From Sarcocystis neurona (Eukaryota; Apicomplexa; Conoidasida; Eucoccidiorida; Sarcocystidae): DNA of 64,000 nucleotides. The translations under genes were made by a program, and so were the position numbers. Numbering within the stretch: position 1 is the first letter of the stretch; each line of letters starts with the position of its first letter. The stretch is from the NCBI GenBank assembly GCA_000727475.1, contig KL647316.1, positions 63,623-127,622 on the forward strand. The letters run 5' to 3'. The notes beneath the pieces were generated by a model. The model ran no database searches. It saw only the letters and a program-made list of their open reading frames with translations, and had not been told where the DNA came from. This document shows, piece by piece, positions 38,601 through 51,700 of the stretch.

Positions 38601-41600
38601 TGCAGTTTCTAATAATTAACAGTTCCCCTGCTTCGTTATCCAGTCAGTAAGCACATTCTAAATGTACTACTCAATTCTTTAATCCTATACGAGGTGACGT
38701 CTGTGGAGCCGCGAGACACTCTAAATTGCTGCGTGTGGTAAACGAGAAATCACAGCGGAGAACTACAAGGCGTTACACAGTCCTTGTTCAGCAACCTATA
38801 GACGGGGGAAGGAAGTCAGGTGGACAATGACGGGGTTTCAGCGCCAGGACGTTTTGGAATTGTGAGTTGCAACAAATAGTGAATTACAAAATATGGTGAT
38901 TCTTCAGCACGCGAAAACCTTAAAAATTTTTGTCAACCCGGAGTGCAGCCTTATGTAATTTCAGTGTAGCGGAGGAAAATCGTGGGTCGACTTAAAACAA
39001 AGAACAATCCAAGTTACACACTCGTGTGGAGACAATTGTTCGAACATAGCGATCACCTCTGTGTACTGTACTTTTCAAATGGCATCCGTTCATTAAGAAT
39101 CATAGAATACGTCTCAACTTAGTCTCCGCGTGGTACCCAAAATTTCTGTTGATTTGCTTATTACAGGTCAAGCTTCAGGAATGTGGACAATAGGATTATT
39201 CAGAAATAAATGATTTTTGCGGCGAAATAAGTTGTGTTCTTTTCTGTACTTGGAGATACAGGTGGGGTACAGGGGACAGGTTTTTGAAGCGCAATACCAG
39301 TTTAAGTAGATGGGCAGTAAAATTAGACGCTGATAATGTTAGCCACTGAAACGAATGGTTTCGTTGTTGTAGTTGTGCTGGTTGCTCAGAGATAATATAC
39401 TTAAGGTCTATTACTATATTCCCAGCTTTTCATGCGGCTGAGTGGAAAATCTCAATTTCCGACGTTTCGTACATGTTTTACGTAAAGAATCCGAAGACTA
39501 CGTGATTTGCGCAATGTTTTAACCAAGTCGTAATTCTTAGGGAACAGTTTATTATGATTCGCATCACAAAAATATCCACCATATATTTTGGTTGTTTCAC
39601 GTGTGTTTTTATAGAGTAGAACTCACGTCCATTCCTCTGAATTTTTCTTTGTGTTACCTTTGTAGGTCTGCGACCAGTGGTAGCTTCCCGTAGAAATCTT
39701 CTGCTCCTTACAACTTGACACAGATTGTCGTTTTTAGAGAAAGTGGAGCGGAGAAGTTGAATAGTATCATAGTGTTTCGTACCACCAGTTTTTGAACTCA
39801 AGGTAGTCGTTATGGCATTTCACAGATTCTCGACTTAACTCGTCCGCTTAAACTTCCAGTAGTGTTTCTTATTACCGTTTACAAGACGAAACACGTATGT
39901 TTCCACGGTCTTGTTTAGAAAGAGAAGTCACGTTCGAAGGGGTTCAGTGATGGATGCTGCATCGAACTCACTGCATAAATATGTGGGTGTGTGGGCTTCG
40001 TATCAGTGGTGTATAGCGTAGGGCTACGTAAACGTCCAAACGTTGGAAATATATTCTTCCTTCCCAGTCGCTTCTTACAGGACGCAATATAAACAGGTAA
40101 TTGTCTACAGCTTCCTAGTATTGATTCTCGCGTAAGAAGCTGGTTCAATAAGTCGAGCTGCTACGTTTTACTGAGTATTATTGTTCAAAAATATTACTCC
40201 GTTGAATCAGTAATTATCAGATCATTTCCTACTGCCTGAAGAAATGGAACCACATTACGGTGGCGGTCATACGGAATTGTTTGGAGTCGCATCTGTCAAG
40301 TAGCAGGAAGTGAAGTTAAGAATCTGTGATCGTAGATAATACCACGGTTCTAGCCTGCTTATTTTTACAGTACGTGTGTATGATCTCAACGAGTAGTCGT
40401 CGCGGTTTCGGCGCTAACGAACCTAAAAGGGTACATACTCAGTAACGCATTTTTCCCTAATTCGGATCATGTGCTAATTTTCGATAGTTTACGTATATTC
40501 TCTTTTTTTAGTACAAGGTATCTGAAGAAACTACTCAGTCTAAAATGGTGCGTGTAAGAGAACATTTTGGGTGCATTAGAACGAATGTACTGCAACTTTA
40601 TTTGCAGAGAAATTACGTAAAGATAACGACTTAGATCGCAGAAATCAACATTCCTGGTAGTACTGAATTGGTCCGGTAATACGTTTTCTGGGATATTCTT
40701 CACCATTCCGAGTTCGCTCAGATCCCAAAAAGATTGATAGAACAGTGTTCATTTGTGTCCATTGTTATGAATAGATGAGTACTCAACAAATAGAACTGAA
40801 GAAGAAACATTCGTAGTGAAAGTGTTGACTGACAATTTGTTCACTCGGTGGAGTACTATGTATTTGATGCTTCCATTTCGCCTTCAAGACTGTTATAAGT
40901 ACTGATCGTTAGGCTAATTCGAAGTGAATGCGTCAACGAATGGATCGAAGAAAATACTCACTAGGTGCACGACGGTTTTTTTTGAGTGGTCAATCAGCTA
41001 GGGATTAAAGAAATAAGAATCTTTTGGTTTAGGTTATGGCGCTACCAAAGAATTATTAGATGCTTCACTTAAAACTTCAGGTGCTGTATGCCTCATGCGT
41101 AGATTAGTTGCTTCTCTTGAAGAATGAACAACTAAGGGGTACTGGTGTTTGCTGCGACTGATTCCGTTATAGTGGAGCTTGCACTGGAATGATGCAGGCT
41201 TCGGTGTTGTTGGAGAACCTCCCACCTAGAACTGGTGAAGTAGATTAGCAGGTTAGTCTTGCCTTTTGTGAAGAGACTGTATTAATTAAACGTTTTCAGT
41301 AAAAACTTCTTGGTTTCTACTTGAGTTCCTATATCATGTAAGCACACACATTATCTTCTTCCAGATATTTTTGCCTCACGTACCAAAAGCACGTATAGGC
41401 CATAGTTCATCAGTATGCATTGTAGACCCAGTACGACAACTTGTAACACAGGTCGCGTTAGGTGCTTTTCATACCCGAGGGATTCCCCCACAGGCACAGT
41501 TTTTTCCCACGCAAACGTCTAGCGACATCATACGTAGAGCTAAAAATTGTAGATTGTTGGTTCCATATAATAGCCAATAAGCTGACCTTAGGAGAATCGG

Positions 41601-44502
41601 ACACTGATTTGGAAAAGTGCTCAGGCTACTCGAGTTGTATTTTAATTTTTAGTTTTGAGCTTTCACAGTAGTTTCGTATTTGAAACCAAATCAGTATTTG
41701 TACTCCCAAGTTCCTTTTCTATTTCTTTACTTGATCTTGTGTGTGATGGGAATTCTGCGCCTTCTTCACCTTCGCATCCTAGGTAGTGTACAAGTGACTG
41801 TATTTGCCGAGTTTCAGGTTTGCAAGTGACCAATAAAAAGAGAGTAATTTTAATACAATTAGGTAGCCACTCCTTACATGATGCGTTAGTGCTGAATAAG
41901 TATTATTTATTATGGGTAAATAGTGAGTCTCGTGAAGACACGCCTTCTAATATCTTCTTTAATTCAACAGTCTTTCGGTTTTTGTTAGCAGACCGCAAAA
42001 CGCATTACGTCAGTCTCTCACAATATTGTAGTACAACCTACCGTAGGTTTCTTCTGTTGTCTAACGTTAATCAAATTCTCCACAGTTTATTCTCAATACG
42101 AGGAATTATTCAGTCTGAAGAAACGGCTAGTTTTTGTACTGGACATCAGTAGTGTTTCCAACCAGACGGTAGATTGTATTTCGAATCGGCGAATACATGT
42201 ACATTCAGTCTGAAATACTTCAGATATTCTCATTCCTGCGTAGGTCTTACATTAATATAATCGTTTGAATGATGTTGTCGCGTGCAGAGTAGAAAAAAAT
42301 CTTGTGTTTGGTAGGTGAACAGAAAACGTTTTACAAATTTTAATATTTAATAATGTACGGAATCTTTGTTATAACACAGGGTGACGTACCCCCCCTGTAT
42401 TCGTATTGGACGGCAACCTCTCAGAATTATTCAGAGTTTATTTTTTCTTATGTAAATCGTCTTAGCCCTTATGTATTCTCATGTATCAGCGCTTCACTTG
42501 TTGACAGGATACGACGTGAGTTCATTCACAGTAACTTCTTTAGTGAGAATTTGACTTCCGTGGGGTACGATTCATGCATCTAAAATGTATTTCTGTATGG
42601 ATGTGATTGTGAATCTCTGGTTGATACTTACTCGACTTTAAAGTGCCTAAGTAAGACTGATTTCATCTTTTTTGATTTAGTCAACATGGTGGCTCTACCG
42701 TGTTTCCGAATTTTTTTTTTCAATTGATACTTTATCTGGAGACCTAATAGAGAGCATTATTGACAAGCTCTATATTCGTCTTATGTCTGAAACTTTTTTT
42801 TTTCTTAACTGAATTCGGTTTCAGTGTAAAGTAGTTTAACTAGAGTGAAAAAAAAGGTACCTGTTTTCTAATAAACAAATACGTCTTTATTCATTTTCTG
42901 TATAGATGATTCTATGTCCTAATCATCTTAGTCATTATAGGAGATAGAGAAAACTGGAAGCGTGACGTGAAAGATTCATTTCTAATGGAAAGACTTAAAA
43001 AATTCAATGACTACACGTGAGCTGCTACAAATAAGAAGTCTGGGCATCGGTGATACTCGTTGTGGGATCCACATTGTTTCCCGTATTTTGTCAGCAGGGG
43101 ATTAGATGGTGCTGCGCCTATTAAGTCATCGTAGTCAAACTGAAGTGGCCAACCAACCAGTAAGATACAGCAGGTAGTTGTAGAATTGAACACATTTGTA
43201 AGGAAGAGATTCGGAACTTACTGTTCACCAACTTGTCTTCGAATATTACTATTATTGACATATTTGATTTAACGGGTTTTGAACTCTTTGATATTTGTTG
43301 AGCCATACACTTTTTACTTCTACACAAAATTTTAGTCACAAGGGCAGTCAAAGTAAAATGGAGGAATTTTTAATTCGAATGCAAATTGAATGTGTCGTTC
43401 TAACTGACCAAAAGTTTCTATCTAGTGTCCGGTTACATTGAACTAATCGGTTCGATATCTGGAAAACTATCACATTATCAAACAGGGACGACAAATTTCA
43501 GACTTAAAATTGTAAGTCTTCTCCACTCGTTTATACGACTACAGTTTCGTGAATTTGAAATTTGCATTAGTTCGTCAAATGTATAAACACATATTCTCCT
43601 GGGTAAATAAAAACCTAATTTTCATTCGTAGTGATAGCACTCTCAAATTTTGTGAGCGTTTTAGGGGACACAGTAAACTTGATTTCTTTCGTTAGTACTG
43701 TACTTCTACGCTTTCAGTTGAAGACTCGACACGCACACTACGAGATCTGAACTCGCATCTACGACATGGAAGGTTCGTGTTTTTACTGCCAGACTACCTT
43801 TGCGTGATCTTTTTTGTCTTCTCGTAGTTGTCTTGAAGCGTAGTCACTAGTTAGTGTTGGTTTACGTGGGAAGTCTGAAATAGTAACTTGTCTTTAAAGG
43901 AGTCAAAAGCCGGTCATTACTAAGCTGCTCGATTAGTAAGCCACACGAAGTCAACATGACGGTTGTGGTACGTATACGGGTTCATGGCGTTAAATTCCTG
44001 GGAAGCTGATGCTGTTGACATGCAGGAATGGCGAGAAAAGGAGGGCAGCAATATTGTACTCAAGTGCAACGGAGGTCTTACGCCATTTCTAAGCGGTGCA
44101 GATCTCGAGCGGTCCGCAGTCTCACCGGCTTTAGCTGTCCGGTGTTCCTTCAGACAAGTGTTCAAATGTTTGTCGCTGCGTAGCTCCTAAATTTGTAAGG
44201 GAGGTCTCTAGACGCCGAGCATATACAGCTGTGTAATGGCTCTTTTACGGACGAATGACTGCTTCCGCAGCTGTTGGCGGTTGCAGTATACCCGTAGACT
44301 ACTCAACTTCTGTCATCGGTGCTTTGGTAATGACGTGAACACGAAGGTGTTTTAATGCAAAGTACTGTTTCTCGGACTTTTTTGATCCGCTCATATTTCA
44401 GGTCACCAAGAGGAGGACTCGGTCCCAGGTGCAACTATGCGTAGCTCACTATATGAGTGCAGAGAAAGACAATGCTGTTTGGTGCCTGCCTTGTGCTTGC
44501 AG
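35685..44502 (+). other. intron 2 of the NIPA-like gene, AT-rich, about 8.8 kb
   Basis: Donor GTGAGG at 35685 and acceptor CCTTGTGCTTGCAG ending at 44502, both phase 1. The join creates a serine codon and a continuous helix, MAAGVSGSIAS-ICLKLVQAF. No open frame inside is long or protein-like. The block is visibly richer in A and T than all flanking DNA, most strongly at about 40-43.7 kb, and largely lacks the dispersed core motif of 1-31 kb. It contains a TA microsatellite (37356-37373) and several poly-T tracts. A non-coding RNA or nested gene cannot be ruled out. Confidence 0.65.
37356..37373. repeat. TA microsatellite in intron 2
   Basis: Nine uninterrupted AT dinucleotides inside the large AT-rich intron. 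Confidence 0.9.
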
Positions 44503-45731
44503 GTATCTGCCTTAAATTGGTTCAGGCGTTCATCGTCTCTTTCTCAGCGGCCTGTCACAATACATACAAAAATCATTTCCTTGATGCTTCGCCGCTTGCC
44601 ACTGCTGTGTTGCCGCCTCCTACTTCATTTGTCCCCACTTCTGTTCCTGGGGCGTATACCCGGGCCCTTTTCACGCCTGTCAGTGCATTGTTTCTGGCAG
44701 CAGGCTCGTGGAGGGGCACGCTACAGTCTACTGGACTCTGTCGTATGGCTCCTGCGCCAGACATGCCTTTGCAGTCAGCGGCAGCAAGCGCAGTTACACC
44801 AGCAGCAGCACAAGCGGCTGGAGGGGAGTCGACGCTTGGAGAAGCGGAGAGTGTCGTTCGTCTGCTGCTTTGTCTCTCAAATCCTGTGTTTTTGGCTGCG
44901 CATCTGGAGCTGCCTATACTGCTTGTGGCGGCAGCAGCAGCGGCACTCGTGGAGCTTCTTTTTTTATCGCATACACTGAAACATCTGCCGGCTTCCGAAG
45001 GGGTGCCGCTCATGAATGCTGCCCTCACAGTGTCGATGGGGTTAGGGGGTCTCACTTTGCTGGGGGCTGCACCTGGTAGCGCATTTGGGTGGAGTGTGGG
45101 ACTCGTGCTTTTAGTTGTTGGCGTGGGCGTGCTAGGATTCGGCGGCAAGACGTGGCTGGCTGTTAGAAGATTTGCAATACATTCGCTTCGAACTCGCACA
45201 CGTTGTACGGCTTCTTTAGAATATGTGGGGTATTTCGGCTGCAGGTCTCGCACGGAGGATCTCGCAGGCGCTGGTAGCATCGGCAGTGGCTCTGAAGATT
45301 ACACAGTCCATTGTAGAAGTGACGGCGAAGAAAGTGCAGCGGCAACAGTGGGGGCGGGAAGGACAGGACTGTCAACACTACAAGGACTAGAAGACATGGA
45401 AAGCATGCTGCGCACGGCGTTGCAGCCAGTGACGGGAAAACGTGCAGCTTGGGAAGCAGTCAGTTCAACAGCGGGGGTGCCCCCGGTTGTTGCGTGGCCT
45501 CCAAAAGCAACACGCACGAGCCGGAACGTCGATGCTGTGGGGAAAACAGGTGGAACGACCTTTGCTCCATACAGCGGGAATTCGGAACAGTGTACGAGGG
45601 GACAGAAAGAAGGACGATGCGGACCGATTGACGCGCTTCCGCATATGTACAAGGTGCCTGGTACAGCAGACGCAGAAGCAGAAGGTCGAGACCACGAACT
45701 AAAAAACCCCTTACTCACGCATTCCGAGTAG
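44503..45731 (+). CDS. NIPA-like membrane transporter, exon 3 of 3
   Basis: Starts with GT after the acceptor and completes the helix begun in exon 2 (ICLKLVQAFIVSF). An Ala/Pro-rich insert of about 100 residues follows. Three hydrophobic segments then lie at about 44860-45160: LELPILLVAAAAAALVELLF, LMNAALTVSMGLGGLTLLG and WSVGLVLLVVGVGVLGFGG. The order, ending in a glycine-rich last helix, is that of the C-terminal half of NIPA/DUF803 proteins. A hydrophilic tail of about 190 residues ends at the TAG at 45729-45731. The three exons sum to 3,975 bp from the ATG at 31728 (1,324 residues) with frame kept throughout. Substrate and membrane are unknown; Mg2+ is inferred only from the family. Confidence 0.75.
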
Positions 45732-48700
45732 GTCTACCAGGTGCTGAGCAGCTGCTCCGCAGTTGTGATATGTGAGACAGAATAGTTGAACGGAATATCG
45801 CGGCATAGAAGGCGAACGACAGAAACAGACATTCGTAGACAATATGTGTTACCGCAGTCACCTCCGGAAGAAGGCACAGAAAAACTTGCGAGGTATTGTG
45901 GTCTGTCACGTTAGATGATGCATGCCTGCACTTTGATGAAATTGGCGTCTCGATTTCATGCTGGAGATACAAAGACCTGCGTCGGCGATTTGTCTTGACA
46001 TGTGGGGAGTGCCGGTACTTCGAGGTCAATGGCGCCTAGTGGAAATTTCCATGGCGACAGTGTCGGTGCTATTGCGAGGATGAGGCTGCGAACAGAAGTA
46101 GCACGCTTGAAGTTCTTTCACGCACAGTATTGTACGTACAATCTGTGTCCGTTGTCCGACGTTGTGACATGAACGCTGATAATTTCCACACCGTGATTAA
46201 GTGAGCCTACTTAAGGGGGATACGCTCGCGATTCTTTAAAGACTCTGTCACGAGCGGTGGGACGTGTATTCAGGCTTAGACAGATGAATTAGAGCCGCAC
46301 CATGCTAGAAATGTGTGAGACGGTGCTCGTACCATTTCACTGCTGCAGTGGAGCTCTGTTCCGCCAGACCTCAACCCATCGCGGCATTGCTTTCCAGGCC
46401 TTCAAGGATTGCCCTTGATGCTGACTGCAGCATAAGCCACGCATGCAGTGTGGGAGGTCCTGATTTTCGGAGCGAAAATCATGGATTTGTGTAATATATT
46501 TTGGATATAGTCCACGAAGGCATGGCGTGGATCAACTATATGTGCACGGTGTACCCTGTTCTGCTGACATCGGTTTATGGCCGTTCGTCTGCTGTGGTTC
46601 GTTTTCCAGACAGGAGATGACGCCTTGGTTAGACCCTGGTGACCCTCACAGGTCTACAACTGTATTTGTCGTACCTGGGAGAGGGTATGGTAATTCCTAC
46701 GCTCATGCGTGAGTAGGTCTATTTGTTAATATAATAGCAACGAGAGCGCTTCAACTTAAGGTGTACGGTAGGTTGTAGCTGCGGCACTGTGATCTGGGGT
46801 CAAGGCGTGCTTGCGTGCAAACGCGGTACAGCGGTGACCTTTTCAGTGCGTGCGCTTCGATGTTGCATGTGTATGCGTGGGATTCGCTAACACGCAAATA
46901 TCTGAAGCAGGTCGTGGCACCTGCGAAGAGTTTTGTGCGGACAGCTATCCAGAACGTACAGGGATTTCACGCCCCCGCACACCTTGGCAGCACTTCTGGA
47001 TAGCGGGGACGATTGGCATGGATGTTCTAATGCGTCCTTGTTGGACTTACTGCGTAAGTGTGCGGCAGTAAGCTGTGCTGTGTTAGAGAGCTATTCTTCG
47101 TCTATTGTGCGTGAACGGTGTGAGACAGGAAATGCAGGCGTGGATATTGGCTGTCCGTGTCACTCACCGGGATGGCGGCGGAATTGTTGTTGTAAGTTTT
47201 TTGGTGGCTGGCGTCCGTCAACAAGTCCTCTTTTCACGTGTGTGTCCACTTGGCGACAAACCTCTCTCGTGTGTCATCTGCTTCCACGCAAGGGAGTGAC
47301 AAGGGGTATGCACCTTCGGCAGAGTGTGGGAACGCAGTCTGTGCCACTTCAAAGAAAGTAGGCACAGCAGATGGTACAGCACGTAGACACGATGTAGAGA
47401 CGAAGACAACAGGCCCAGACTGTGTGAAGCAATAAGCTTTTGCATGGTCTGTTCGGTAAAGCGTCCCTCCACCTTCCCACCGACGTGGAGGGGCGGGGCG
47501 GGTTGAGGACAAATGGGCATTCTTATGGCAGACGCACGCTGTAATTTCCTCTTGCGTGTTTTGTAGGTACGTTTTGCGTGCACCAGAGGCTGCAGGGTCA
47601 CCACAGAAACAGATACACTATAAGGCGAAACTACGGGGTCACCATGGTGCGCAAGGAGTATTGCAAAACGAACTACTTTCACGCGTTACTTTTGTACGCT
47701 TCTACTCCTTCAACACACAAACAACTACGACAGCACTTTGCTTCTACAGCGTCGGCGGAGTGAAGTTGTCGGCAAGCAGAGCAGAAATAAGAGAGAGCTT
47801 ACTACATGCTTCCGTTCGAGCTGTATACACGGAGGCTTGCCAGCGTGTGAAGTTCGTTATATGGAAGTGACTTCGAGCAAGCGTCACGCCGACAGTTAAC
47901 GACGTCTCCACAGTGTCTTCGTTATCCCGATCTAAGGGTGTACGCGTCTTGTATGCCTGTCCTGTGAACTCTACAGCGTGTTTCATGACGCTCCGAGCTA
48001 CGCTGCCGCGTTGTCTTTCACGACTGGTAAAGCATGCGCGGCCTTTACGCAGAGAAGGTCGTCTCTAGGCGTATCCACGCGCACGCAAGGTTGCATATGT
48101 GCTGGTTTACTTGGGTAGAGTGCGGCGACATGTCTGTCTGCACATGGCCTAAGTGCACACAGACATGATTACGGATGCTGCTGATGTGCCGGACGTATGT
48201 ATGCCATTGAAACACAAGGGTGCCTCCCAGGCCGCTGAGCGGGACAAAGATTACTAGTTCACGTTGCTCTCCTATTCTACGGTACGTGGTTTTACGTGTA
48301 TTAGCTGCGACATCACCAGACGGGCATTTTTTCGTCTGGGACTTCGCTCCCTACGGCGTGTAGACTGCACGCACGTCTGTTTCGGTGAGTGTGGGCTTCA
48401 ACTGTTGTCTGCAGTATCCGACCCGATGCAACACAGGACCTGGGCTGTCGGCTCAGTGTCACGCAGTCTCCACGCAGGTTTGCTGCTCCGAAAAATCACA
48501 GTCGACCCTTACGCCCACGAAATGAAATAGCGTCCAGTAGGGCCAAGGAGCCCATAGCGACCATGAGAGGTCGAGCACAGGGCCTTTTTAGAGGCGGTGG
48601 AGTAGAGCTGCGTTCGAGTATCTGGCCATTCTCTCACTCGAGAAAAAGCTGAAGTGAGTTCCTTGAGTAGAAAATCATAAGCTTTTAAAGCTGCGGAAAA

Positions 48701-51700
48701 CAGCCGTGAACGGTGTCGTCTCCCACGTCGACGACGCTGTGGCAGGCTCAGCACGTTCTGGTGCGGAAAACGTCGGAAAAGACAATCCAACGCGGTGTGT
48801 CAGCCGCACTCTACAGTTTTGAGGAAGTCAAGCAGCAGCTTAGCTGGACGTAGCGGTGCCTTGCTTTTTACTCCTTTGCCAAGTACGCGCGTCGGTTTGT
48901 ACCTCCGTGGTACGGGGTACAAGGGTGGAGGTTACTGGCTTTCCATGCGTAAATTTGCGCAGGCAGGCCGAATGCAGGTCTGCCTGCTGGTTTTTTTTTT
49001 TGTTTTGGAGGTCTCGGAGGTTAACGTGAGTACCTCAGTGGTTTGACGCCTAGTGCCACTAAGCGGTGCTGCTGTGCGCAGCAATGGGTCCGAATCCACC
49101 TGCGTAGAAACACGCAACTGTCTCTACTACTTAAAAGCACGACAACCTCCAAATACACTCACGTGAATCTGCTACGATACATCCTCCGTGCATCTTTGGT
49201 GAACATGGAAAAGATGCGTGCTGCTTAGTGTAACTCCGCTGGAGCCGTATTGAAGAAGGAACAACGAAACAAAAGCAGCACGGACGGTTAGAAGGGTACG
49301 GCATCCGTTTCCGTAGGAGCTCTACGTAGCAAGCGACGTATCCGTGGTTGCCCTTGTGTATACACGAAGTACTTCTGTTGGAAGGTATGTCCCAAGAAAA
49401 GGGCGAGGCACACCTCGAGCCAGCACCAAAAAAAGGCAACAGAATTCAGCATGAAGTCACACACGTGGTGGCCATTATAAGGCTCGAGACGCACCTGCAA
49501 CGTACCCGTATGCGCAGTGTAGTCCCTCTGGCAGTCGTTGCCGCGCCTGCACTATCTGCAGTTCCCATACAGTAAGCACCACGCATATCCTAACCCCACA
49601 ACGAGTTGAGCTGGGGTGCTTCCGATTTGGCCAGGAAGGGGTATGTGTTGTTGTCAAAGCCTCTGTCGAAGCATTGCCATGCTGTCACCCGCCTGAAAGT
49701 GCCCGCGAGCACGAGAACTCCCCCTTGCGACCACACCGTTGAAACTGCTATCGCATCTGCATTCATCAAGCCCACAGACAAGCGGGAGCTTATGGGGAAA
49801 CCACGGGAAATCCGAAATGCGGCAGAAGTGTACACCTAATCGTTCACAGACGCGTGCGCAGTGTATGGCAGTCAACCAGAAGTCCACTTGTCGCTGTAGG
49901 CCGCAGGAGGCCGCACCCTCGAAAGGCATCCACGCTGCGCTGCAACGTTCGAAAAAGATCTCCGGTGTGCACGCGCACGCTTGTAAGGCAAAAACTGTCA
50001 CACACGCGGCTGAGTATACACTTCATCGTGTGTGGCATGGATATCTGGGCATACACGCGTGCTTCACGGGAGTGCTGCACCGTACTGAAAGATTTAACCA
50101 CTTCGTGAACAGTGGCATGCTGGGCAATTGACAGCTTGAGTAAAACTTTTTGCGAGGAAGGGGAAATGAGGGCTGGAGGGCACTTGTGTCTTTCTATCTC
50201 TTGTAGCCGCGCGTGACGCGGAGTTACGCACACGGATATGGGTGGCGGCGGCTTTAGTGAGGAAGAATTCTAGGGTGCCGAAGTGGCGCGCAGGTAGCAG
50301 TCGTGTCCTGCACCATTATATTCGTAGTAAGCACCTGGAACCACCAGTCACCGTGGACAGTGTAAGGGATCGTCCTAAGTAGTCTATCGGGCCAATTGTA
50401 GTGAACGTTGCCCCTAGGTTGCTTTTTATAGGGTTTCTTTCGCATGCGTGTGGGATGGTCTCCCCGCACACGCCTCGCGCCTCAAAGGTTTAAATCAGGT
50501 CAACCAGGGGTGCACAAGGGTTCTAGAACCTTGCAGTGTTTCTGTCGTAATCGACGCGGCCTTCTGACCTCACGGTGCACAGTCAGACACAGCGGGACAC
50601 CGTGTGTACACTGAGTTTCTTCTGTAGATGACCCCCATCGACCATGCGGTAGTAGATTTTCAACATCAGTAAGCATAGAGTCGTTCACCAGAGCATATGC
50701 CCCTTGAGTTGTGTCTGTGCTTTAAATATGCATCTACAGGGTCCGTGGATGAGGACACGTAGGCAGCGCCGCGTAGTCATCGTGTTGGAGACTGCAGGTC
50801 TAACTGCTTATACCAGCGCACACGCATTCTTGTTGGCAGCTGAGCGTGTCACTTGTGGGCCTTGCACAAAGGCAGAGCAACTTTCGATGGGAGATCCATT
50901 TCGTCACATTACCTCCTCAGACTTGCTTCATCCATCCAAACGGATTTGCCAGTATCGGGAAGTGGACTTGTCGTAACAAGAATCTCGCCTACTTCCAGCA
51001 ATGGCTTCCACGAGTGGCCCTCGAACATCAGTTCAGCACCTCACTTAAGTGTCATTTTACTTCATTTTGGCTGTAATAAGGCACCGTTTCCGAAATGCTG
51101 TTGCAATGGCCGTTTTTGCGGCCAATTTCTGTCAAGTTTTTTTATATCTGTTAGCCTGAGGCTGCGTCCCAAAGATAACAGTACCTTCATCAGGCATTTC
51201 TGCAGTAGGCTCAAACGCATACCAGCTCTCCTTACGGGCTCCTCACTTTCTTTCCAAGTGTGACATTACGGATCGGATCTCCAGCAAGTGGTACAATATT
51301 TCCACTATAACAGAAAGGTCAATACGCTGGCTTCCAATATCACAAATTCTCGGAGTGCTCCACTCACCAGTGAGCCCTCTCTTGTATAAGGAGCTGCCCG
51401 AAAACCTCACCGAGCTCAGAGGCTCTTGTTGGATACCGCAGGCAGTAGACTAATTTGTGGACCGTACTGCATCAAAGCAATGATATCGCTTTGTTTGATG
51501 TCAAAGAGTGTACGCGAGATTGTCGATCGGCGTCGCCACACCGCTTTCATTAGCACAGTGTCTGTGGCTGAAGACAGTGGGTCGTGCCAACATTTTAAAT
51601 TCCAGGTATATGTCAGCGAAAACACCACCTTCCCTTCGCGCTACTTACTCGCGTTTGCGGCCTCGCATCTGCGTTTGGCTGTGCTACTGCGCTGTGCTAC

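Noticed and set aside
44437..44979. Alternative + frame overlapping the beginning of exon 3.
   Set aside because: Very rich in Leu, Arg, Cys and Gln, with no ATG. It is the out-of-frame reading of the Ala-rich transporter exon.
46933..47361. A 142-codon + strand frame with a perfect GTAAGT inside.
   Set aside because: Codon third positions show no clear bias, there is no domain, and no partner exon is found.
49085..49105. GGGTCCGAATCCACC, reminiscent of a tRNA T-loop.
   Set aside because: No cloverleaf, acceptor stem or anticodon arm can be built around it. I found no tRNA or rRNA gene in the window, and no CRISPR-type array.
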